From Mytilus edulis (lineage: Eukaryota > Mollusca > Bivalvia > Mytilida > Mytilidae): a DNA stretch of 64,000 bases. The notes under the pieces were generated by a model. That model ran no database searches. It saw nothing but the letters and a program-made list of their open reading frames with translations, and was not told where the DNA came from. Shown in pieces: positions 49,301-61,892 of the stretch. A program made the translations under genes and the position numbers. Numbering within the stretch: the stretch's first letter is position 1; each line of letters begins with the position of its first letter. Location: contig NC_092352.1 in the NCBI RefSeq assembly GCF_963676685.1, positions 28,663,117 to 28,727,116 of the forward strand, written 5' to 3'.

Positions 49301-52300
49301 AATATAATAACCAAAAACAGCAAAATTTCCTTAAAATTACCAATTCAGGGGCCGCAACCCAAAAACAGGTTGTCCAATTCATCTGAAAATTTCAGGGCAG
49401 ATAGATCTTCACCTGATTAACAATTTTACCCATGTCAGATTTGCTCTAAATGCTTTGGTTTTTGAGTTATAAGCCAAAAACTGCATTTTACCCCTATGTT
49501 CTATTTATAGCCATGGCGTTCATCTTGGTTAGTTGGCGGGGTCACCGGACACAATTTTTAAACTAGATACCCAAATGATGATTGTGGCCAAGTTCCAAAT
49601 AATTTGGCCCAGCAGTTTCAGAGGAGAAGATTTTTCTAAAAGATTACTAAGATTTACGAAAAATAGTTAAAAATTGACTATAAAGGGCAATAACTCCTAA
49701 AGTGGTCAACTGATCATTTTGGTCATGTTGACTTATTTGTAGATCTTACTTTGCTGAACATTATTGCTTTTTACAGTTTATCTCTATCTAAAATAATATT
49801 CAAGATAACCAAAAACAACAAAATTTCCTTAAAATTACCAATTCAGGGGCAGCAACCTAACAACGGAATGTCAGATTCATCTGAAAATTTCAGAGCAGAT
49901 AGATCTTAACCTGATTAACAATATTACCCCATGTCAGATTTGCCCTAAATGCTTTGGTTTTTGAGTTATAAGCCAAAAACTGCATTTTACCCCTATGTTC
50001 TATTTATAGCCATGGCGGCCATCTTGGTTAGTTGGCGGGGTCACCGGACACGATTTTTAAACTAGATACCCCAATGATGATTGTGGCCAAGTTTGGTTAC
50101 ATTTGGCCTAGTAGTTTCAGAGGAGAAGATTTTTGTAAAAGTTAACGCCGGACGCAGGACGACGACGCCGGACGCCGGACGCCAAGTGATGAGAAAAGCT
50201 CACTTGGCCCTTTGGGCCAGGTGAGCTAAAAAGAACTCCCTGATCCCGAAAGGATCAATCCCGAAATCCAGAGTTTAAAAACACCTGATCCCAATGTCCC
50301 GAAAAGGGTCCTGCCCTCCCCCTCCTCTTTACCAGTATTTGGTTTTCATTTGAATATCACTTAATTTTTTCTAAAAGCTTGAAATCTTTCGTTTCAAATG
50401 TACTGTCCTCAATACATATGTTGGTGTTCTGTCTCATAAGCACCTATCTCTTTATTGTCACATATATGCAAATGGGAACAAAATGACTAGCATTGAACAT
50501 GAATTATGAAACTAACCATATACCTTAAAACAAATACACAGAATGCTATTTTATTTTTTTACCAAATTTTAATCTTAATTTGAATAACTGATAGTAATAT
50601 TTTTCTATTTTCCAAGACAACAAACTGATAACCCACAAGAATTTGCCTTATGATTTAACCCACGGACATATTTTTTTCAACTTCAGGCTGTTTAATAATT
50701 TGATAAATAAAATGACTATACATTCTCAATTAGCATTGCATGATGGCTTTTTAAACCTACCAACATCTCTTATAAAGTTCTGTGGTCTTTCACCTGTGTC
50801 TACAAAGTTTTGGCAGTAATCATTATGAGGGTTAGCACTTTGAGTTCCCTGAAATAAGAGAAGATGTTTAAAGAAGTAATCATAAATTAAAAAATAATCA
50901 GACAATAAGGTACTGTTTTTTAAACTTTTATTAGAGATCAATCTCCAAATGATAATAAGACTCAAAAGACATGATTGATCTTTTAGTCTAAAACATGATT
51001 ATTAATTAAATGTAATTAGCTATGTATGAAGGCCATAGTACAATTGCCTATAATTACTTACACCCACTTCATTTAAACTTTGGTGGATAATTGTCTTATA
51101 AGTCAACAACCCTGTCTCTTAAATTTATATCTATTTTGAACTGGCTTTCAATAACGGCAAGCATCCTTAGATCAATACTTTGTGTCTTTTGACCATATGT
51201 TATTTGTATTTTGTGTCTGGTGCCAACTTCTAATGAATAAAACCAAATCCAACTGATTTTAAGGCAGTTAAGCTGCCTAATGCTAGTTAAAGCTTGTTTT
51301 TATGTTGTGCTACTATATCATTGTCAAAGGTTACAAGGAGGGTTGAGCACTAACAACCATATTATAACTACCACCTTCTTTATGTCACTGTCCCAATTTA
51401 AGAGCAGTTTGTTCAGTAGTTTTCTTTGGTTGCTGTCTGTCTGTCTTGTTTTCCGTTAAATGTATTGTTACAATTTTGGCGTTGGGTTTTTTATTTGAAT
51501 TGTTTCACTTCAAGATTTTTTATAAATGACTCTATGGTATTAATTTTGCCCATTGTTAAACATGTTAAAGGCAGTATGGTTCCCTTTAGTGTTAAAATTC
51601 ACTTCATTAAGATTAATAAAAATCTGACGGATGACTTTGTTATTAGCCTACACATCTCTTTTTTTTCATAGTGTTAAAAGAGTTGAAATAAACAAAATCT
51701 ATGATGTTAATCCAGGAAAAAGAAAGTCAGAAATGTATACCTTAAGAAATGTGCTGGAGTCTGTGTATATTTCTTCTAGTTCTTCTTCTATGTCTTCCAA
51801 CTGAAATTAATTTAAAATGTTTTATATTCTAAACTCCATTTAAATGAACAATGGAAATCAACCAATATATAGCTTTCATGCATTGCTTAAGATTTTCAAA
51901 TTCAAGAGTGTGAAATATAAAATACTTTTAATATTTACCATGTAATACTAAATTTTGCTGCATCTTCCAAAGTACATGTATGAAAAATAGTGCACTCTAA
52001 AACTGCTATTACATTCAATAAATCATAGAAAAAAATCAACAATACAAACTTGTGAATAGGCTGTACAACAAAACTGTGAAATATGTTGTCTTGTTATTTG
52101 GTTCTCATGGAAGAATAGATATTGGGTAAAATTTACCATTATTTAACATTTGTATCAATAACCATAAACTGTGGATTCATTTATTGCCAAGGGTTAAGGA
52201 AATATTGCTTTAAATTGGAATTTCATATTTGAAAAAAGCCTAAATACAAGCCTATAGAAAATTTGTACTTCCCCGAACATTTAAATATATATGTGGTTCT

Positions 52301-55300
52301 CATTTTCCCATGAAACAATATTAGTTATCCAGCAAATAATAATGAATGGACAGTATTTAAAGAGTCCAATTTACAAAATAATGTAAACAAGAGGCATACC
52401 TGTGTAATTTACTTCTAAGTATGTGAGGAAAATGTACAAATATATTAACTTAGCAATTTTTACCTCTTCTTTTCTCCTCTTAAATGGTTTTCTGTCATCT
52501 GTGTTATCTGATTTCTTGGAAGTCTCATCACTCAGTTGGTTCTCAACAACCAAGGCTGGAGCTCCCCTGTAAGATAGTTTATATAGTTATATGGTGTATA
52601 GTATCTTCTGATTTTAAGGCTACGTTTGACTGCCTTAGCAGGTTGAAATTAAGGATGTACAGAGTGACCTATAGTTGCTCAAATCTGCTTCATTTAGACT
52701 CAGTTAGGTAAGTGTCTAACTGGCAATCATACCACATCTCCTTATTTCATATTTATCATTATTTAAGTCAGGTTTTTTTCATAAAAAATGAGTACTGTAA
52801 AAAACTTATTGACAAATTTTCATAGTGAGTCAATGTCTTATTAACATTATGGACTATTACAACTTAAAAAGATATTTGAACTTTCATTTCAATTTGAAAT
52901 CTTGCATAAAAATAAGGGCATGTACTTGAGAATGAACAAAATCACATTCTTATATGAAGTTCTTCTTGAGCTTTGGGTACAAAGCCATGTTCTAATTCAA
53001 ATAGAACATGGGCTGCACGTGATTGACGTCACAATTGAAATTGCAACGTCAGATGAATTTTGAACAATGCCAGAGATCAGAATGAACATTTTTATTGGTG
53101 TTGCTCGCTAGGAAATTAAATAAAAACATTCTAAAAGTAAGTTTAAATGTTTCTGTTCTTTTTTTATTGATAAACTGCTGATTTTCTATAACGTTTTTGG
53201 TTCATGAAATCAAAATGGCGACATTCTGAGCGTCTACTATAGGTCCGCTTCGAGGTGAAAAAGTTCAAATATTCCTATTAGAATCGAAATAATTCTATCC
53301 TGCCATGCTCTATGCTCATTTTAACATAGGTAGGCATTATATTTGAAAACATTTAATACCTTGCTAATGCTCAGTATTAAGATATTAACAAATATAATGC
53401 CTACCCATGTTAAAATGAGCATAGAGCATGGCAGGATAGAATTATTTCTTAATTTTCCATATCTCATAACAAATGTATCCCAATAACAATACATGCAAAA
53501 AGTAAACAAGAAAGTAAAAATGTATATAACATGTATAACATACGTAACTGATAAATCAAAGGGGTGTGTGTATCAAATGACTTATTTTATTAATGTTTTA
53601 GAGCTATTTTCCTAAGGCATGTACATGTAGTTGAAAGGTTTGGTAAGCTTGGTTGCTTTGTTTGTATGTTTGCTCAAGCATTGTAATTAAGTTTTACAAT
53701 TGTAATCAAACAATAGGTGGGGCTTCAGCTTGTATAATGCTATTTGATGCTTGAGCAAACATTTACACTAACAAAGAAAGCAAGCCAACCAAACCTCTAA
53801 ACTACATGCATTAGAAAAATAGCTCTATTAGTCCTGTATTATCTATTTTGCATTAAGCATTGATTTTGACTGGTTTATCCAGTGATAAGGACAGTTTACG
53901 CACTGAGTGGTGCTACTATAAATAAGTCATTTCTCCCAACATAACTTCTCACCTGTTTTGTTTCCTTCTTTTCCTCCTGGAACCATTACATATAATGCAA
54001 AGTTAAATTTCAAAATAGTGCTTCAAAACTTTATTTAATAAGAAAAACTTTAAAGAAGAATAAAACATGTGCCATTGTGTAGCATATATCACTCAATGAA
54101 ACCGCATTATGATGATTCAAATATACCAAACAACAACTAGTCTCAACAGTTTTACATACTGAAAAGGTAATCAATGTTTTACTGTGAAAACTAAACACTC
54201 TTAATCTTATATAATAGAAGGGGTAAGTATATCTGAATAGGTGAGAAAAAAGAAATACTTTGTACATTTTGCACAAATTAGTCCAAGGATTTTGGCAATG
54301 ACCCTTCTGCCATCTACTTCATATAAGTCTGAAACAAAGTTATAACTGCCACTCAAACATTATTTCTCTACATGTATTTTAAGCAATATGTGTTATGCAT
54401 ACCCAGTTTTGCTAGGTTTCTCTTCATTAAGTATTTCATCTTTACTCTTCAGAACTTTCTTCAATCCATCAGGACTATCAACACCAAACTGGAAAAAAAG
54501 GATGACAACTTTTAATATAGAATAACAGCTCAGTCAAAATATAAATTGAGATACCATTTTTACTGGTTGAATCAAATTTTGTTATTATACATTTAACATG
54601 TTTTTCTTAGTCAGGTGCATAAATTAGACTAGTTGTTAATAAATCAACAATGGGGGAAAAAACTATGGCCATATACAGGATATCATTGGTGCCACGATTT
54701 CTCAAGATCTCCCAAGATCTGTATATTGGTTCATGAACAAATCTGTTACCTGAACACTTTATTTTTAATGACCACGTGTTATACTGCTTTTACAGATATT
54801 GATGAACATGTATATAATTTTGAGATGTAATTCATTTTCAGTCAATAAATATATATTGAAGAAGCATTTTATTTGATAAACCACCATATTGTTTCTTCGA
54901 AAAATATTTTTTTTAGCTTCTTGTGCATTTACAGATATATTTCATAAAGGCGATAGTGTTTTTAAAGTAAAATTATGAAAACTTAGATTGATTGATTGTT
55001 GGTTGCTTAATGTCCAGTGGCAAATATTTCATGCATGTTCAGGACGAATGAAAACTTAGAATAATCATACTATATGTGTAAAGTATCATTAAGAATTCTG
55101 AATGTTATGGTATCCATAGACCATATCTATAATTTAATGAGTATAATTGACTAAATATGACTTGTTGGTACATTGTAATTAATTTTTATTTCATTTTAAG
55201 TAGATGTAATTGTTGAATATATTATTATCTGAATTTGGATCATATTGTGATCTTTCCAATAAAGTATTGAATTGAATTGAATAAAAGTACAATTTAATTT

Positions 55301-58300
55301 CACTTCAGGAATTTGCTTCGTGTGTCTTATATGTGTTGTGTACAAGTTATAATAATAATTTAATATAATACGATGTTTATCGACAGAACAAGTTAATTTT
55401 TCTCGACGTGTTGTATCGTATCAGAATTGACGGAAGTTACTTCCGGAAGGGAGACAACTCGAAAATATAATATGGAAGACTCTATTTCGCCTAAAGGGGT
55501 GTTGTAGATACACCTTGACGATGTGGACTACATTTTAAAAAAATTTAAAATATGCATATGATTTAAAATTATGCAACAACAATAACCCTAAATAGCAGAC
55601 ATACATAGAAAGGATCCCATGAGTTTTAAATCAATCAATTGAGTAGGGAATCCAGAGCAACCATTCAATCTAATACCCCTTGAAGTCAAGAAAACTATAC
55701 GCATGCACATAATTACCTAAACAAACCCTGGAGCAAGAACGTATTTTAAATGTTAATTAAACGACCTAGATGGTTCTCTATTTCTTTATGGCAGTACAAT
55801 ATCAAATATCAGTTTCATAACGGTGACATAAAACATGCATAAGAAAATCTCCACTTCAGTTCTTACATGTATATGATCTATAAATAGATTTATCGGAATT
55901 CAGAGAACTCTCGCATTTTTATCAAAACTGGGGAATTCCCTCTGACATGTTTCTAAATTTATAAAAACACTAAATATAAATACTGCTTAATTCTGATTTT
56001 CTGTGTTGTTAAAAACATGCATATAAGTCAAGGGAAATATCAAACATGAAGATTATGAAAAGAACATTGAAGGAAAGTTAAAGTTCAATCCCTTTGTTTG
56101 TTTTTACCATTTAAAGCAAGACAATCATAAGAATCTGAGATGTTCCTTAATGTTTAGAATAAAACGGTTGACGTGAGGGCATGGCCCTGAGCCAACGGTA
56201 TACGTCTACAGATTGCTTAAAAGCAATCGTATCCCAAAAAAAGGCGGCTAAAAATTTCCATTCATAAAATATTTCATACACAGGATTTTTTTCTCCTAAA
56301 CTGGAGGACGGGAGGAAACCCCTGAAAACGGGATTATTGTACTCCGGTCGGGAGGTTCACATGTATGAGTTAAACACATAATTCATATATAAATATAAGT
56401 CTTATCATAAAGTAGATATATTTTGTCATGTAAATTTACCAAGATAAGTGTGGTTTATTTGATGTGAAATGTTATATAATGGTTTTGGAATGCCATCAGC
56501 AACATTTTTTGATTGAATGGTTTGTATTCTGTACCCTTCTGTGATGATATGAATGTGCTTATAACAATTATGAAGTGACAGATTACAAGTTCAATGCACT
56601 AACATTACTATAAAACTTAGTTTGAATGACATTTTATTGATATTATCTGAAATTATTAGGATAATAGCAAGTACATTTTTAACACATGTCCATTTCCACA
56701 TTGTATCTTTATAAATGATGACGCGAAGATGAAATCTGCTACAATTAGGTAGTGTCAAGTCCTGTCAATATATATATATGTTCATGTGTCTGTTAAACAA
56801 TTAAAAGGAATTCTTCATATCTTAAAATGAGACTGTAGCTTATATAATCATGATAATGTGACAGGGTTAAAATCACAATAATCTAAACTCACAATTTGAA
56901 ATTTTATATTTGAATTAAACAGGATTTTTTAACTATGAACAATGATTGTTCCGACTTTTGAACATCCACTTTTTTCAGCTTGACGAGAATGAAAGTAGCA
57001 TTGTAATAAGTGTTAAAAAAATAGTGGATTATCTAGACTCAGAAAGATCTTTATAAGGCACATGAAAATATCTATTCCTGTATATAGGTACAGATGGCTA
57101 AAAAATGTATAAAATCAACCAGGGCTCACGCTACCAGGCGACTTGGGCGAAGAAGTCGCCTTCCCGACCGTCACTCCGTTTTCCCCAACCCCCAAAAGCG
57201 AAAACAAGTCGCCCTGTTCTTGACGATACTCGCTTTCAGTCGCTTTCGTCATCGGACATAATTTTCAATTTTTACCAAGTTGATGAAACATCAATTTTTT
57301 ATTGATAATTAAAGAAATTCAGACATAAACGATTCATTATCTTTAGAAAAGAGGTTGAAGCATTGTCTTTGCAGTGTGTAGCAGGTTATTTGATAAAAAT
57401 ACAACTTTTTATCACTTCGTGCATCTCCGCAAGTTCCGGGGCTTGTTACTCAAAAACGTACATTAACCTAAATTTCGGCGGCAAAATAAGTTTGTTACTT
57501 CATTTAAACGTGATAAAGGTTGCCTCCGGTAAATGTTTAATCCATTTATTGCATTAAAAACGTCATGTTCCTTTCCAAATAACTTGTCAAACATCGTTTA
57601 TTTTTGTAAATTTTCTTTCATTCGTCCGCCATTGACCGATTTCTAAACTACTGATCTGAACCGGACAAGCTATGACCGAAATCCGTACTTTTACAATAAT
57701 TACTACGGACGCACGGATGGAACAGCTGACAGAAGAATATTGATCCCAAAGGGAAAAATTACGCATTCCACTCGCATTAAGAGACTTTTTGTTACATCTA
57801 ATTGATTGGTGTATATAATTCCCTATATTTTTTATGGATTGTTTTAAACTATTGATTAAAGTTGCTTAACTCTGAGACTATTATACTAATATCAATATAT
57901 TATGGCCCAGCTTAATAAATTTTATATTTTTTTATGAAAAACACTGAATTTCATACACAAGATAATTTTTAATTAAATTGTAATTGATATATCATAATTT
58001 CTTTACATTTTTAAAATTGTTTTTTTTTTTAGTGCTAGATAATTAGTTGATAGTTTCCCACAAGAACTTACTTAGTAAAACTTAAACAACTTTTAATTTC
58101 AATTGTTACTTTAATTGTAATTTTTTTACTCAGGTATGAATTGAACAATATAAAAAGAACATTATTTACATATGGCCCTTTATACTATTGTAAAATCCAA
58201 ACATTGTAGCGTACCATGCAAATGAGCACTTCTCTTTCAAATCTCACCACTTCTCCCTATCAGTTTCAAAAAGAGAAGTCACTTCTCCCTATAATTCTGA

Positions 58301-58759
58301 AGTAGTGTGAGCCCTGTTGACGTCATACAACAATCTCTTTTCCATGGTGGCAACAGGTATTTTGTATTATGACGTCAAATTTTAATGGATCCTGTGTGAT
58401 GTCCAGTATTAAATGGCGAACAAATAACGATAAGGTTTATTGTTTAAAGACGTCACAATTTTAAGGGAACCTTTGTTGAAACCAGTAATGGCAGACAAAT
58501 TATTGATATGATAAATTCACAGAGCCGAAGTTATTCATGACAAGGATTTGTTTAGTAAGATTTATAGCTATACAAATCCTTGTTTTCATCAAAGTGAAAG
58601 TTTAAGAACATTCAACAAAAGACAAGGATGAACAGTAAACAACTGAATCTTTCATAGTTTTCATTTTAAAAATTGAGATTAAAAATCATTTACTGCTTGT
58701 GCAAGCAGCTGTTTTCTTTTCTGTGATCTTTCTCGCAGCTCTTTTAATCTATCACCCAT
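40373..58759 (-). CDS. METTL14: METTL14, N6-adenosine methyltransferase non-catalytic subunit (complete)
   Basis: Ten coding exons in transcript order: 58694-58759, 54403-54488, 52464-52566, 51741-51800, 50761-50848, 47597-47687, 46713-46851, 43363-43455, 42043-42159 and 40373-40909. All junctions are GT-AG with matching phases. The total is 1380 nt, or 459 aa (human 456). The start [19 protein letters not shown] matches the family N-terminus. The partner-type motif EPPL is at residues 189-192, where the catalytic METTL3 has DPPW. The last ~50 residues are RGG/RG-rich and end GGYPHR, the RNA-binding tail of the family. The protein pairs with METTL3 in the nuclear m6A writer and contacts RNA. 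Intron 1 (4.2 kb) carries a hAT-like element, intron 2 foldback hairpins, intron 6 a 2-kb array ahead of exon 5-6 boundary sequence, and intron 7 a probable nested gene. No key residue is lost. Confidence 0.95.
42894..43335 (-). repeat. Family B copy beside METTL14 exon 8
   Basis: Two internal subunits ('aaaactttaacct' twice) and the terminal 'ctactattgtaggtggggca'. Its edge is only about 26 nt from the exon 8 donor at 43361-43362. Confidence 0.75.
43936..46040 (-). CDS. Probable small gene nested in METTL14 intron 7, unknown function
   Basis: Four exons can be joined in consistent phase on the METTL14 strand: 45998-46040 (ATG at 46040), 45713-45906, 45492-45528 and 43936-44012 (TAG stop). 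They give 351 nt, or 116 aa. The three acceptors have good pyrimidine tracts (ending ATTTATAG, ACATTTCAG, TGTTTCAG). The protein is hydrophilic: [18 protein letters not shown], then [18 protein letters not shown], a short Cys pair (NCSLC), and a basic end [12 protein letters not shown] do not recognise the family. An inverted CCAAT box lies about 15-20 nt upstream of the ATG and a TACGTCA (CRE-like) site further up, both suggesting a promoter. Weak points are the first and second donors (GTGTTA, GTGTAA). A stronger donor (GTAAGC) just beyond the second would make the protein end after HETNLLV instead. Confidence 0.45.
44248..44395. mobile_element. Small GGATCC-type MITE relative
   Basis: 'gcaggggcggatccagcc' at the left and 'cccctggttccgtcactg' at the right, with G-run and C-run interiors. 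Same type as 8987-9141. Lies between exons of the nested gene. Confidence 0.45.
44835..45110 (+). repeat. Family A copy
   Basis: Matches 3060-3340 block by block ('gtttgaattgttttacatt', 'cattgttgaaggc', 'acagttgtctcattggcaat'). Non-coding. Confidence 0.7.
45298..45355. repeat. AAGAC tandem run with flanking inverted repeat
   Basis: Four AAGAC units follow 'tatatagtgtttaaag'; 'cactatattgtttaaaga' follows them, so the flanks are both inverted (atagtgt and acactat) and directly repeated (gtttaaaga). Probably a retroposon tail scar. Confidence 0.45.
46050..46100 (-). promoter_or_regulatory. Putative promoter of the nested gene
   Basis: Just upstream of the nested ATG, the minus strand carries GACCAATCC (a CCAAT box) and, about 35 nt further up, a CRE-like TGACGTAA. 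Both are motif-only evidence. They sit deep inside a METTL14 intron, where a promoter would not otherwise be expected. Confidence 0.35.
48110..50235 (+). repeat. Four-unit tandem array of ~500 bp (family E)
   Basis: The 'ttgact' start of each unit falls at about 48171, 48673, 49175 and 49676, a period of 502, 502 and 501. Units 2 and 3 are nearly identical over their length; unit 4 is the most diverged. The array begins 'gtgtcgctcaccttgg' and ends 'gggccaggtgagctaaaaa', inverted GCTCACC ends. A GACGCCGGACGCC run precedes the right end. It lies in METTL14 intron 5, inserted into another repeat ('tcccgaaa' on both sides). Confidence 0.85.
51417..51600 (+). repeat. Family A partial copy
   Basis: 'tttgaattgtttcacttc' and 'cccattgttaaacatg' with loss of the tail. 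In METTL14 intron 4. Confidence 0.45.
53286..53448. repeat. Long hairpin, 60-bp arms, in METTL14 intron 2
   Basis: Arms 53286-53345 and 53389-53448 are complements with a single mismatch (start GAAATAATTCTATCCTGCC), separated by a 43-nt loop. The intron transcript could form a long duplex. Confidence 0.9.
53599..53827. repeat. Imperfect foldback element, ~80-bp arms, in METTL14 intron 2
   Basis: Left arm starts TAGAGCTATTTTCCTAAGGC. The right arm, complemented, starts TAGAGCTATTTTTCTAATGC. Pairing continues to GTTTGCTCAAGCAT with scattered mismatches. A MITE-type foldback 150 bp from the previous hairpin. Confidence 0.8.
55120..55290 (+). mobile_element. LINE-like 3' end with TTGAA tail
   Basis: 'gatctttccaataaagtatt' followed by TTGAA repeats: polyadenylation signal plus pentamer tail, as in CR1/L2-like retroposons. 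In METTL14 intron 1. Stretches 55300-57100 around it hold a palindromic ETS-like site at 55431-55446 and otherwise nothing I can identify. Confidence 0.5.
57120..58316. mobile_element. 1.2-kb hAT-like element in METTL14 intron 1
   Basis: Ends CAGGGCTCACGCTAC and complement of CAGGGCTCACACTAC, one mismatch. CAGGG-type ends fit hAT. No target duplication is recognisable. The left part has a short frame with [20 protein letters not shown] but no intact protein. Confidence 0.6.
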
Positions 58760-59180
58760 ATTTTCCGCGTACTAGCTGGGTTTGTCTGGTACCTAAATAT
58801 ACCAGTCGATTGAACTTTTACGACAACTACTTATAACAAACTTATTCCATAGGAGTCAACGTGTTCATTCGATAGTGAAAAATATCACTTTTCCATACAA
58901 AAAAAGACATTGAAAGTAGTGAAAAAATAAAAAGACATTTGTTTTTACGTTTTACGTTTATATCTAAATACCAATATTTTATTTCTTAAATCGTGCGTAG
59001 CAACGTTCGATAAAAGGACACCACTTATCTTCTTCTTCTTTAGGTATACAATATTCCATCGACTTCGATGATTACATACAGTTCGCATACGTGGACTATT
59101 TACCAATTTTTTACCCCAATTTAAACGAAATATAATTAAAGTGCAATAAAATGTCAAATTTGTGATTAAAACTATCATGA
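58760..59180. other. Region upstream of METTL14
   Basis: This should contain the METTL14 promoter. I see no TATA box or clear CpG cluster and no gene. Confidence 0.5.
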
Positions 59181-60360
59181 CTATATACAATTTAAATTGA
59201 TGCTTTTTATTAATAGACAGAGAACAGCTGAAGTGAGCTGTTCTTTGAAGCTATCAATGGATGGTGCCTGGTACCACAGGGAGCTGGTTACACTGTGATA
59301 TTGAATATGGAAAGTATGAATGTCTGTAGGACTCTTTTGATGTATGAATATGTAGGAAACCCAGTGATTTGTTGCCTCTGGATGTAATGTCATTTATATG
59401 TTTATCCCACTTTAGGTTTGACTGTATTGTGACACCAAGGTACTTAGCTGATGTGACTGATTCCAGTGTATGACCATTTACAATGTAGTTGTGCTGTATA
59501 GGTCGTTTCTTTTTGGTGACAGATAGCACAGTACATTTATCTGGATGGACTGAAGCCATCAGCCAGTCCCTCTCCCAACTAGCTGCCGCATCTAGATCTA
59601 CTTGGAGATTATCACAGTCACTCTGGGATTTGATCGGTCTGTATATTATGGTATCATCTGCGAATAGCCTGAGCATGCTGTGGGTCAAGTAGTCTGGCAG
59701 GTCATTAATGTAGACCAGAAACAAGACAGGGCCCAATACAGTACCTTGTGAAACACCAGAAGTGACAGGGAGGATGACTTTCCATCTATGACAACAGTTT
59801 GTGTACGGTTGGAAAGAAATGCTTTTATCAAGTTTAGTGTTTGTCCAGAGATGTCGTAGTACTGTAATTTACAGAGAAGTCTTCGGTGATGAACTTTATC
59901 AAATGCCTTAGCAAAATCCATAATAACTAAATCTGTTTGAAATTTTTATTGTCTGTTTCTGATAATTCTTGTATGAAGGAAAGAAGTTGAGTTTCGTATG
60001 AGCGTGAATTTCGGAAGCCGTGTTGGAGATCATAGAGGATGTTGTTATTTTCGAGGTGATTCATAAGATGTTTTGTGACTATGTGTTCCTAACTTGCAAC
60101 AGATGCAAGTTAATGAAATAGGTCGGTAGTTTACTGCTTTGTGTTTATCTCCTTTTTTAAAAGCTGGAGCGACGTTAGCATGCATCCAGTATGTTGGAGT
60201 TTGCCTAGCGTGAAATGACTTTTTGAATATGAGCTGCAGTATTGGTGCTATTTGTTTGTGTAGTTCTTTTAGAACTCAACCATTAATGTTGTCTGGACCG
60301 GTGGCTTTGTGAGGGTTCATGTTTTTCAGAATTTTTGTAATGCCAGGAAAATATGAGGTA
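59181..60360 (-). pseudogene. LINE reverse transcriptase fragment 1
   Basis: Across frameshifts the minus strand reads HKATGPDNING near 60300, then [50 protein letters not shown] and the catalytic LFADDTIIY. It ends in SAKYLGVTIQSNLKWDKHIN and a degenerate C-terminus at 59181. This is the RT of a jockey/CR1/L2-type non-LTR element; the clade is not assigned. At least two frameshifts and in-frame stops make it non-functional. Its 5' end stops just before the RT, near 60360. Confidence 0.8.
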
Positions 60361-60419
60361 TTCTATGGTGTTTCTTTGGTATTCTGTGGTGTTCTGTGGT
60401 AAAAACTGCTCCCATCAAT

Positions 60420-61892
60420 ATGTTTAAATCCTGTGGGAGAATCAGACACAATGAATAGACAATCTCTGCACCCTGTGGAGGAGCAAACCTCAGTTTTAAA
60501 CTCAGCCATTGGAAGGTGCTATTTTAAGTGCATATGGAAACAATAGAAATATAGATAAACAGAACCAGAAACAAACGGTTAAAAGAAGCAACAAGAAAAA
60601 CCAGCAAAACCGGAAACTTGAATTAGAACAGATAGCTTATATAAGCTCATTAGAATAGCGCATTAAGAATCAAGACAAAACAATAGATTTACTAAAGAAA
60701 AACACGGAGATCATTCAAAGTAATGGACAGCCAGCAGATAACATCAATAGCATGAAAAGGCAACCAAATATAGAACAAGAAAATCTGAATAGAAGCAATA
60801 TAGATCAAATGAGAGATGAGCTTCAAAAACAGATAAAACAAGAAATGCATGGGCAAATGATGGATATGAGGCTAAAGCAGCTATAAAGATATAACTCTGG
60901 ACAAAATCAACATCAAATGGATCCAAGAGGGTATAACTCTGGACAAATCCAACATCAAACTGATCCAAGAGGGTATATCTCTGGACAAATTCTACATCAA
61001 AATGACCAAAGAAGGTATAACTCTGGACAAAATCAACATCAAATGGATCCAAAAAGGTATAACTCTGAACAAAGCCAACATCAAGCTGATCCAAGAGGGT
61101 TTAACTCTGGACAAAATCAAAAACAACATCAAAATGACCCAGGATGTTTGAACTCTTGGCAAGGTCAACATCAACAAAATGATCCAAGAGGGTATCAATA
61201 TAACTCAGAGCAAAGTCAAATTCACCAAAATCATCTGAGAAGATTTAACTCTGGACCACATCGGCAACAACAAAAAGACCAAAGAGGGTATTACTCTGGA
61301 CAAAATCAACATCTTCAAAATGATCCAAGAGGGTATAACTCTGAACAACATCAGCAAAATGATAACAAAAGGGTACAACTCTGGAAAAAGTCGACATCAA
61401 AATGATCCCTATACTAATGGACAAGGTCAATCTTATTTAAACGGTCAACTCCAGTTTTATTCAAGGCAAGACCAAGTCAGTCAAATTGATTAATTACACT
61501 ACAACTCAGTGCATCACGATGATCTACTAAGACAAGGACTGCCGAGAGTGCCACCACCACCTTATCAACAGAATAGTAATCTCTATAACCATAACAAAAT
61601 ATCAGTAGAAAGACACAGTGATAATGGGCAAAGAAAAGAAAAGTCCAAATCAGAAGGTAGCTCAAGTCCGCTAAGTCATGCCGAAACAGAAATTAAACTG
61701 ACCCAAGCATTTGATAAACTTACAAATCCAGAGTCTCTGCTAAATGAAGAACAAAACCTAAAAGAAACACCAACAATTACTGCAACTCCTGACACTGAAA
61801 TAACAGTTCCTAATAATCAACATGTTGACCATCCTTCAATGAACCTTCCTCAACATTCAACAGAAGAAGAAAAGCCAAAACAGTATTTTTAG
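60420..61892 (+). pseudogene. LINE ORF1-like frame with Gln/Asn-rich tandem repeats
   Basis: A basic, Lys/Gln/Asn-rich start (60560-60890; NQKQTVKRSNKKNQQNRK) with a coiled-coil-like stretch and two stops is followed by 60917-61405, where 14-17-residue units such as MDPRGYNSGQIQHQ recur about 11 times. A frameshift leads to 61509-61892 (LPRVPPPPYQQNSN, then acidic text). Position just ahead of the endonuclease frame suggests ORF1 of the same LINE. No zinc knuckle or RRM is seen. Confidence 0.55.

Noticed and set aside
60744-61094. Minus-strand repetitive frame (QSYTLLDPFDV units)
   Set aside because: It is the antisense shadow of the Gln/Asn-rich ORF1 repeats.
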